DNA of 21,127 nt from Cellvibrionaceae bacterium. Its GTDB lineage: Bacteria > Pseudomonadota > Gammaproteobacteria > Pseudomonadales > Cellvibrionaceae. The notes below the pieces were generated by a model that saw only the letters and a program-made list of their open reading frames with translations, ran no database searches and was not told the DNA's origin. The stretch's first letter is position 1; each line of letters begins with the position of its first letter. Positions 15,173 to 21,127 of this stretch are shown here, piece by piece. The position numbers were made by a program, and so were the translations under genes. The stretch lies in assembly GCA_025800435.1 (NCBI GenBank), contig JAOXRV010000564.1, forward strand, positions 1 to 21,127, read 5' to 3'.

Positions 15173-17083
15173 TTAAGTATTTACCAGTTGAGACTGTTGC
15201 GCGCACACCACCTGGTTGCGGCCGTTGCGCTTGGCTTGGTAGAGGGCCTGGTCGGCGCAGTTGATCAGTTCCTGGGGCTGGTACTCGATCTTGGGTACTG
15301 TGCCGCAGATACCGATGCTGACCGTTAGCTGTAGCCGCTGTTCGCTGTGCATAAAGCGGTGGGTCTGTACCTGGGTGCGCACATCTTCGGCCAGGCTGGT
15401 GGCTTGTTCAGGCAGAGTGTTGCTTAAAATAACGACAAATTCCTCGCCCCCGTAGCGGCATACAAAATCCACCCCGCGCTTAAACTTATCGGTTAAAATC
15501 TTGGCCACCTGGCGCAGGGCCTCATCGCCGCTGGTATGGCCGTATTGATCGTTGAGTCTTTTAAAGTGATCCACATCCAATAGCATCAGGCATAGGCTGC
15601 TGCTTTCGCGCCGGGCGCGCTGCCACTCGATCAGCAATTGGCGGTCGAAGTGCATGCGGTTATAAACCTGGGTTAAGCCATCGGTTATCGATAGAGTTTG
15701 CAGCTCTGAATTTGCTCGGGTCAGTTCTTTTTGGGTGCGCAATAACTCTTGGTTTTTCAGGTGCAGTGCCGAGGTGCGTTCTAACACCGCATCGCTTAAT
15801 CCCTGGGAAAGGCGCGAGGCTACCTGGCTGGCTCTGGCCAGTTTTTGGCTCTGGGTTAGGCCCTGGGCAACCGTTAGAAAGACCACGCTGGCCAACAGGT
15901 AGTTGGCCGCTTGTACCAAGCCCAGATAAGTGGCCAGTTGATAGAACAGGGCAGCAAACAAGGGAATTAAATAAAGGGTGATACGGCGCCCATAGGGCAG
16001 GCGACGACGGTTGATCTGCCACAGTAAATAGAGTGCAAAAATAAATTGCAGGGCACCAAACAGGGGGATAATCACAATCAGCGGCCGACTGCTCGCCACT
16101 GTTAAAAACAAAAATGGCAGACTCAATAATATTCCCAGCAGCAGGTTGGCGCTGATCAGTCGATTGCTGACAAAGTGGACCCTAAAACTGTGGTGTACAA
16201 AGCCCACAATCAATGGCCCGCAAATAGTGCCCAAGGCGTGCACCAAGCCGTAGGCCAATACATTGCCGCTGTGTTCGTCTAGGCCAAAGCCGGTTACCCA
16301 AAAGTTTTGCGTCGACCAGGCCGCCAGTGCCACCAGCAGAGCATTGGCCCCCAGCCACAAATAGGAGCGGTTGCGGCTGCCGGAAATATAAGTCCCCACC
16401 GCATACAGGCCAAAGCTAAACACTATGGCGATCACCAGGCCGTGACTCAACTGCTGAAAGCTGTGTAAATTTTGCAGGGTGTCGAACTTGCCCAAAATAG
16501 GTGCGACGCAAAGGCCACCAGTGGCGCTGTGGTGGCTGGCGACTTGAATTAATAGTTGATATTCGCCCGGCGGCAGCTGTGGGCCAAAGGAGCGGTGATG
16601 GCGGGCCAGGCTATTGCGGTTGTACTTAGCTTGGGCGTGGACGCGGCCCACTTCAAACAGGGGCTGTTTGTCGGCTGAGCCTCTGGGGTAAAAATAGACC
16701 TTGGTGCTGGAGCAGCTGCTGGGCAGGCTCAGCCCCAGGTCGGTGGTTTTGGCTAGGTTTACGTTGAGTAGATAGCTGCCATACGCCGGGCTGTCGGCGC
16801 GATAGTGCTGGGCACCAGCAAAAAAGTGGGGGGCACTGACCCAGTGGCCACCGTCCAACTGCAGGGGGATTTGCTCTGGCTCCAGCAATTGGTCGGGAAA
16901 ATAGCGCCACTGGCCGCTGAGTTTTAGCAGTGGCTGGCGGCTCTGATCCCAGTGGCGTAAATCCACTTGGTCCAAATGCTCGCCCGCCTCTTGCTTGGCC
17001 GGCGCAATATTGATAAAGGGGCGCAGGGTCGCCACCAACGCAATAATTACAGCGACGGCAAGCGGCCAAAAATCTCTAACCAT
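15173..17083 (-). CDS. Diguanylate cyclase with 7TM-DISM sensor region
   Basis: A 636-residue membrane protein. An N-terminal hydrophobic segment (about 7-26) is followed by a roughly 190-residue periplasmic domain of the 7TMR-DISM extracellular type. Seven hydrophobic helices (about 220-425), a coiled-coil (about 430-470) and a C-terminal GGDEF domain follow. The active-site motif is GGEEF at 545-549 (CRYGGEEF), and RGVD at 536-539 is spaced five residues before it, matching the inhibitory I-site. SITDGLTQVYNRMHF is the usual domain start. It should be an active c-di-GMP synthase with product inhibition, responding to an extracytoplasmic signal that the sequence does not identify. The ATG at 17083 has only a weak GGA site. 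It lies upstream of the J-domain and GIY-YIG genes on the same strand. Confidence 0.92.
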   Translation of the reverse strand: MVRDFWPLAVAVIIALVATLRPFINIAPAKQEAGEHLDQVDLRHWDQSRQPLLKLSGQWRYFPDQLLEPEQIPLQLDGGHWVSAPHFFAGAQHYRADSPAYGSYLLNVNLAKTTDLGLSLPSSCSSTKVYFYPRGSADKQPLFEVGRVHAQAKYNRNSLARHHRSFGPQLPPGEYQLLIQVASHHSATGGLCVAPILGKFDTLQNLHSFQQLSHGLVIAIVFSFGLYAVGTYISGSRNRSYLWLGANALLVALAAWSTQNFWVTGFGLDEHSGNVLAYGLVHALGTICGPLIVGFVHHSFRVHFVSNRLISANLLLGILLSLPFLFLTVASSRPLIVIIPLFGALQFIFALYLLWQINRRRLPYGRRITLYLIPLFAALFYQLATYLGLVQAANYLLASVVFLTVAQGLTQSQKLARASQVASRLSQGLSDAVLERTSALHLKNQELLRTQKELTRANSELQTLSITDGLTQVYNRMHFDRQLLIEWQRARRESSSLCLMLLDVDHFKRLNDQYGHTSGDEALRQVAKILTDKFKRGVDFVCRYGGEEFVVILSNTLPEQATSLAEDVRTQVQTHRFMHSEQRLQLTVSIGICGTVPKIEYQPQELINCADQALYQAKRNGRNQVVCAQQSQLVNT

Positions 17084-17409
17084 TGTGTCGTTATTCCATG
17101 GCAGAACCGAAGATCTAATGGTATTGGGGCCTTATTACACGGGGGTATTCTGGGTTGTGCGCTTAGCACTGAGCCAAGCCTAAACAGAAGGCGCTGCCGC
17201 TGCCCTTACCCTTATGGGTTGCAGCTTTTCCGCCTTTTTTATTTTGTTGTCGTGTTGCAGGCACTAAGCAAGCGCGCATCTTGTCATGTTGAAAACGGGC
17301 TTACAAGCGCCAACTGTGCGCTTGGTCACAGCTGGGCGCATAAAATTCAGCGTCGCTTCAGTTTGGGCCTTCCGTTCGGGGCCTCAAGGCCCGGGCGTCA
17401 CCGAGTTCT
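17084..17409. other. Intergenic region between ppx and the cyclase gene, no gene seen
   Basis: This 326-base stretch contains no convincing gene on either strand. Next to the ppx stop, GGGCCTT (17365-17371) pairs with AAGGCCC (17386-17392) around 14 bases, but no T-run follows on the minus strand, so it is at best a weak transcript-end structure. GCTGC (17199-17203) pairs with GCAGC (17221-17225) around an inner ACCC/GGGT stem, followed on the plus strand by a T-rich tract at 17226-17245; no plus-strand gene would use it. The 12 bases GCCTCAAGGCCC (17381-17392) recur at 21063-21074. The cyclase promoter must lie here, but I cannot place it. Confidence 0.5.
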
Positions 17410-18870
17410 TCAGAGGTCACCAACGTCAATTTTTAGCTCGATACCCAGTGGGCTCAGGTACTCTTGCTCTAACGTGATGTTTTTCAGCGTCAGTGGGTAG
17501 TCGGCCAGGCGCTCAACTTTCAATACCAGTGAGCCATTATCGGCGGCGATGTGAATATCGAAGGCAGGGGTCTGGCGATTGCGGTGGAACAGCACCGCCA
17601 GGCGCAGACACACCAGACAAGTGGCCAGATTTTTGGGTAGGTTATCGGCCCAGGTGATGGGCAGTTTTTTGCGGTGCAGTTTAACCAGCTGGGCTAGCCA
17701 GTGCTGCTCCAGCCGGCTAAAGCCGGCCATATCGCTGTGTCGCAACAGATAGTGACCGTGTAAATGGTGGTCATTGTGGGCGACGCTGAGGCCGATCTCG
17801 TGCACCATGGCGGCCCAATGCAATAGTTTTTGCGGATGAATCAGCTTGTGAAACTCCGGGGTCAGCGGCAGTTCTTGCAGCAGTTGGGTGGCCAATTGGC
17901 TGACCCGCTGGGCGTGGGCAATATCGACCTGATAGCGCTTGCTCAGATTGGCGATGGTGTCATCGCGCACATCCCGGTCGCCGAGGCGGCCGACAATATC
18001 GTAGATAAGCCCTTCTTTGAGGGCGGCGTCGGCGACATGTAGGTTTTCCAGTTGCAGCTGGTCAAACACCGCTTTGAGTATGGCAATACCCGCCGGCAGT
18101 ACTTCGCGCCGCAATTTGGTCAGGTTGCCATCGTCCTCAATGCCGTTGGCGGCGACATGATGGTACAGAGCCTCAAGCCGCTGGCGGTCGATATAGGCAT
18201 TGCTGCCGGCGATGGTTTCGGCCACCGCCTTGATCGTGCCCGAGGCACCGAAGGCGACATCCCAGCCGCTGTCGAGGTAGCTGCTGGTGATCACTTCCAG
18301 CTCAGCACAGGCGCCCAGGTAGGCATTGCGCATGGCCTCGGCGTTGCTGCACTGGCCAAAATAGCGTTGGCTAAAGGTTACACAGCCCAGGCTCAGGCTC
18401 TCTAGCAGTAGCGGCTGGTACTGCCGGCCAATAATAAACTCGGTACTGCCGCCGCCGATATCGATGACTAGGGTTTGGCCCTGTTGCTGGGGAATGGCGT
18501 GGCTGACGCCCTGATACACCAAGCGCGCCTCTTCGTAGCCGGATACGGTTTCAATAGGGTGGCCCAAGGCCTGTTCGGCAAGCTTTAAGAAATCGCTGTT
18601 ATCGGCGCTGCGCAGGGCCTTGGTGCCCACTGCGCGCACGCTTGAAGCGGGGAACTCGGCCAAGCGCTCGCGAAAGCAGGCCAGGCAGTCCAGCGCCCGG
18701 GTTTTGGCGTCTTCGGCCAGGTCGCCCTCTGGGCTCAAGCCGCGGGCGATCTGTACCATTTCTTTGACCCGATCAATCACGGTAATGGTGCCGTCATCCT
18801 CGCGCGCAATAATCATATGGAAGCTATTGGAGCCTAGGTCAATGGCGGCGTAGTACTGTGGATCTGTCAT
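17410..18870 (-). CDS. ppx: Ppx/GppA family exopolyphosphatase or guanosine pentaphosphatase
   Basis: A 486-residue hydrolase of the ASKHA fold that removes terminal phosphates from polyphosphate and/or pppGpp. AAIDLGSNSFHMII (8-21) is the first phosphate-binding motif. SGYEEARLVYQGV supplies the catalytic Glu (113 or 114), and VIDIGGGSTEF (135-145) is the second phosphate loop. GASGTIKA is also present, and the C-terminal 180 residues contain an HD-like helical region (WAAMVHEIGLS). Length falls between E. coli GppA and Ppx, so substrate preference is unresolved. The frame extends to 18993, but MTDPQYYAAIDLG at 18870 matches family starts; the ribosome-binding site is weak. No ppk is adjacent. 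The GGDEF-EAL gene is divergent from it. Confidence 0.92.
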   Translation of the reverse strand: MTDPQYYAAIDLGSNSFHMIIAREDDGTITVIDRVKEMVQIARGLSPEGDLAEDAKTRALDCLACFRERLAEFPASSVRAVGTKALRSADNSDFLKLAEQALGHPIETVSGYEEARLVYQGVSHAIPQQQGQTLVIDIGGGSTEFIIGRQYQPLLLESLSLGCVTFSQRYFGQCSNAEAMRNAYLGACAELEVITSSYLDSGWDVAFGASGTIKAVAETIAGSNAYIDRQRLEALYHHVAANGIEDDGNLTKLRREVLPAGIAILKAVFDQLQLENLHVADAALKEGLIYDIVGRLGDRDVRDDTIANLSKRYQVDIAHAQRVSQLATQLLQELPLTPEFHKLIHPQKLLHWAAMVHEIGLSVAHNDHHLHGHYLLRHSDMAGFSRLEQHWLAQLVKLHRKKLPITWADNLPKNLATCLVCLRLAVLFHRNRQTPAFDIHIAADNGSLVLKVERLADYPLTLKNITLEQEYLSPLGIELKIDVGDL

Positions 18871-19170
18871 GCTGGTGGGTCTACTGCAGGTCGATAGGGT
18901 GGGGGCTAAGGATACTGCTAGCCAGGGGATATTTCCACGTCTGATTGGTTTATTCACAAATACCAAATTTGGGGTTGGAGTAGGAGTTACCAACTAAAAA
19001 ATGCCAATTGCCTCATGTGGTGGCCTAAAGCCAAGTCTAACTTTAGTTGTTTTGTAGCGCCCGAGCTGTGATACTTAGGCGCACGAATTCACCTGCTTGC
19101 GGCTATATCTGTCGGGCGGGTAATCAGAATAACCCGTCGTGGAAGCAGGCAATTGGGGCAAAGCGTTTGG
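18871..19170. promoter_or_regulatory. Divergent promoter region of ppx and the GGDEF-EAL gene
   Basis: These 300 bases contain no convincing gene. On the plus strand TTGTTT (19047-19052) and GATACT (19070-19075), 17 bases apart, form a fair sigma70-like promoter that would start transcription near 19082, about 90 bases before ATG 19171. A short GTTGG/CCAAC inverted repeat lies at 18974-18994. I could not place a ppx promoter. Confidence 0.3.
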
Positions 19171-20958
19171 ATGCGGTCGAGTAGGATATTGGTCACTTCG
19201 CTGGCGGCGGTGGTGCTGAGCCTGTCGCTGTTGCTGACCATGCTCAGTTACAGTGCCCTGCATCGCCTCGAACACAGCCAAGCGCTGCCTATCACTACTG
19301 ACTCCGGGCCCCAGTCGGCTGCCGTGCAAAAACCCGCGCCGGCAACTCGCAGTAAACTGTGGTGGTGGCTATTGCTGTTTTGGGTTTACTGCCTGTGCTT
19401 TGGGGCGGTGGCTTTTTTTAGCAGCAACCTGATTAAAAACCAATTTGCGCCATTGGCTTCGGTGCAGCGCTTTAGTCGCAAGCTGGCCGAGGGCGACACC
19501 GATCAGCGTTTGCAGCTGAACGGCGAGGGACAGCTGCCGGCGCTGGTGCAAGATCTCAATCAACTGGCCGAGCAGCTCGACGGCCAGCGCCGCCAATTGC
19601 TGCAGCTGAGTTTTCGCGATAGCTTGACCGGCCTTGCCAACCGCAATCAGTTTTTCCTTTGGTTAAAGCAGGCCGCCGCCGCGGCGCAGCCATTCGCTTT
19701 GTTGATGATGGACCTGGATCAGTTCAAGCGGGTCAACGATTCCCTCGGCTACGAAAGCGGCGACCAGTTGCTATTGGCGGTTGCCGACCGCCTGCAGGGG
19801 GCCATGGCCAGCCTGTGTCAGGGCGAGTTTCGCCTGGCTCGCTTCAGCGGTGATGAATACGGTATTTTACTGCTCGGCGATCGCGCCGGTGAGATAGCTG
19901 AGAGCGTTGCCCAGGGTGTTCAAATGGTGATGGCTGAGAGTTTTAGCCAGGACGGCCACGAGTTCCAAGTAGGCGGCAGTATCGGCATCAGTTTATACCC
20001 CCAGGACGGCGATACCCCGCCCCAGCTATTAAAAAATGCGGAGATGGCCATGTACCAGGCCAAAGCCGACGGCCCCTGCGGCTACCGTTTTTTTGCGGAG
20101 TTTATGGGGCTCAGTGCAATCAAGCGCATGACGGTGGAAATGGAACTGGGCCGGGCGATTGAAAACAGCGAGCTACGCCTGTATTACCAGCCCAAATTCG
20201 ACGTCGGCGAGCGGGTGATGGTGGGCAGTGAGGCGCTGCTGCGCTGGCAGCACCCCAAGCGCGGCCTTATCGGCCCGGATTATTTTTTAGAAGTGGCCGA
20301 GCAGACCGGTTTGATCGGCCCTATCGGCCAGTGGGTGTGTGCCGAGGTCTGCCGCCAGCTGGCGGCCTGGGAAGGTACCCCACTGGGGCGTTTGCCGGTG
20401 GCCTTTAATTTATCGGCGGCAGAGTTTAACCGCCGCGATGTGGCTGCTGATTTACAGCGCGAGCTGCAGCGACACCAAGTTGAACCCAGCTTGGTACAGG
20501 TGGAAATTACCGAGACCACCATCGCCAGCAACGAGGCCAGGGTGGGCGCCGAGCTGGAGCAGTTGCGGCAGTTGGGGGTGAAGGTGTGGATCGACGATTT
20601 TGGCACTGGCTACTCCTCCCTCGGCTATCTGCGCCGTTTTGCGGTAGACGGGGTGAAGATTGACCGTAGCTTTGTCAGCGAGGTGGCCCACAATCCGGCC
20701 GATGCCAATCTGTGCGGCGCTATTGTGGCCATGGCCAGCCAGCTGCAGCTGGCGGTGGTGGCCGAGGGGGTAGAAACCAGGGCGCAGTACAATCTGCTGG
20801 AGCAAAGTGGCTGTGCCCAGGCCCAGGGCTTTTTCTACGCCCGCCCAATTTCGCCGGAGGTATTGGGCAAGCAGGCCGGGCATTTACTGCAGCTTGAGCC
20901 CTTGCACAGCATGAATCGCCTGCGTGAAGACATCAATAAAGAACTAGGGTACCTCTGA
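19171..20958 (+). CDS. GGDEF-EAL protein, probable c-di-GMP phosphodiesterase
   Basis: A 595-residue membrane protein. Two membrane segments (about 6-28 and 63-84) enclose a short periplasmic loop of roughly 35 residues, followed by a HAMP-like stretch (85-145). The GGDEF domain (about 146-305) has SGDEY at 226-230 instead of GGDEF and no RxxD at the I-site position. The EAL domain (about 320-575) looks complete: EAL at 354-356, N413, E445, DDFGTG with D475-D476, K496, E532 and Q552. Phosphodiesterase activity is therefore likely, while cyclase activity is doubtful, although SGDEF-type proteins are sometimes active. A TTG at 19153 with GGAAG 7 bases upstream could start 6 residues earlier; I prefer ATG 19171. 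ppx is divergent. Confidence 0.9.
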   Translation: MRSSRILVTSLAAVVLSLSLLLTMLSYSALHRLEHSQALPITTDSGPQSAAVQKPAPATRSKLWWWLLLFWVYCLCFGAVAFFSSNLIKNQFAPLASVQRFSRKLAEGDTDQRLQLNGEGQLPALVQDLNQLAEQLDGQRRQLLQLSFRDSLTGLANRNQFFLWLKQAAAAAQPFALLMMDLDQFKRVNDSLGYESGDQLLLAVADRLQGAMASLCQGEFRLARFSGDEYGILLLGDRAGEIAESVAQGVQMVMAESFSQDGHEFQVGGSIGISLYPQDGDTPPQLLKNAEMAMYQAKADGPCGYRFFAEFMGLSAIKRMTVEMELGRAIENSELRLYYQPKFDVGERVMVGSEALLRWQHPKRGLIGPDYFLEVAEQTGLIGPIGQWVCAEVCRQLAAWEGTPLGRLPVAFNLSAAEFNRRDVAADLQRELQRHQVEPSLVQVEITETTIASNEARVGAELEQLRQLGVKVWIDDFGTGYSSLGYLRRFAVDGVKIDRSFVSEVAHNPADANLCGAIVAMASQLQLAVVAEGVETRAQYNLLEQSGCAQAQGFFYARPISPEVLGKQAGHLLQLEPLHSMNRLREDINKELGYL

Positions 20959-20976
20959 ATAACTCGATGACGCTCA

Positions 20977-21073
20977 GGCCTTGAGGCAAACGCCCTAGCA
21001 AGGCGCTCGCTCGCAGGCATGCTGGGCGCACGTCAAGAGTGAGCAACGCGGCTAGGGTGTTTGCCTCAAGGCC
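20977..21073. repeat. 23-bp inverted repeat after the GGDEF-EAL gene
   Basis: GGCCTTGAGGCAAACGCCC... (20977-20999) and its reverse complement at 21051-21073 match at 22 of 23 positions, separated by 51 bases. It begins 18 bases past the stop of the GGDEF-EAL gene, so it could form a large 3' hairpin in that transcript, but there is no T-run. The right arm contains GCCTCAAGGCCC, also found at 17381-17392. Most likely a dispersed palindromic element or transcript-end structure. Confidence 0.75.
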
Positions 21074-21091
21074 CCGCAGGGCGGGCCCTAA

Positions 21092-21115
21092 AGCGCACAT
21101 CTGCGGCGTTGCGCT
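21092..21115. repeat. Short REP-like inverted repeat at window end
   Basis: AGCGCA (21092-21097) pairs with TGCGCT (21110-21115) around CATCTGCGGCGT. It follows the larger inverted repeat by 18 bases and shares its GC-rich character. The window ends 12 bases later, so the full unit may be cut off. Confidence 0.4.
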
Positions 21116-21127
21116 GCTTGCAAAGGC

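Noticed and set aside
17195..17245. GCTGC/GCAGC hairpin followed by T-rich tract
   Set aside because: It has terminator form only on the plus strand, where no gene precedes it; the inner stem is imperfect.
18871..18993. 41-residue N-terminal extension of Ppx
   Set aside because: MTDPQYYAAIDLG at 18870 is the usual family start and the extension has no resemblance to Ppx/GppA.

Overview
The window looks like a chromosomal segment of a marine or environmental gammaproteobacterium. The evidence is a paa (aerobic phenylacetate) cluster, cmoA-cmoB, a Ppx/GppA phosphatase, a YfiP/TapT-type protein and several c-di-GMP enzymes, all in dense unsplit genes with moderate-to-high GC. The mix resembles Cellvibrionales/Spongiibacteraceae-type genomes, but that placement is inferred from gene content only. 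There are no rRNA or tRNA genes, transposases, integrases, phage genes or CRISPR arrays. The window begins inside paaC and ends just after a GGDEF-EAL gene.

Layout. 2-2119 (+): the 3' end of paaC, then paaD and paaE, encoding parts of the multicomponent phenylacetyl-CoA epoxidase. 2120-2505: a hairpin-rich non-coding stretch with a repeated CACTTTAAA motif. 2506-5388 (+): a 960-residue putative secreted or surface protein with about four bacterial Ig-like repeats and a calcium-loop region resembling the self-processing module of FrpC-type RTX proteins. 5385-7099 (-): cmoB and cmoA, the two-step tRNA U34 carboxymethylation pathway, with cmoB overlapping the 3' end of the Ig-like gene. 7361-9708 (+): a receiver-TPR response regulator followed by a small degenerate histidine-kinase-like protein. 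9782-13385 (-): a large M16C/PreP-like zinc peptidase and a DTW-domain (TapT/YfiP) protein. 13461-14168 (+): a DUF599 membrane protein. 14210-14321: a perfect 31-bp inverted repeat between convergent genes. 14411-17083 (-): a GIY-YIG protein, a membrane-anchored J-domain protein and a 7TM-sensor diguanylate cyclase. 17410-18870 (-): Ppx/GppA. 19171-20958 (+): a GGDEF-EAL protein. 20977-21115: two further inverted repeats.

How the genes work together. PaaC/D/E belong to ring epoxidation of phenylacetyl-CoA. CmoA makes carboxy-SAM and CmoB uses it on tRNA. The receiver-TPR and HATPase-like genes look like a two-gene signalling unit. The right third is rich in nucleotide second-messenger functions: an I-site-bearing diguanylate cyclase, Ppx/GppA (polyphosphate or pppGpp) and a probable c-di-GMP phosphodiesterase. 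A link between those enzymes and the Ig-like surface protein is attractive, since c-di-GMP often controls adhesins, but nothing in the sequence proves it.

The least ordinary parts are the Ig-like/FrpC-module protein (cysteines, no Asp-Pro at the expected junction, no secretion genes nearby), its structured leader, the His-less kinase partner, and the intergenic inverted repeats. I see no clear new multi-gene system.
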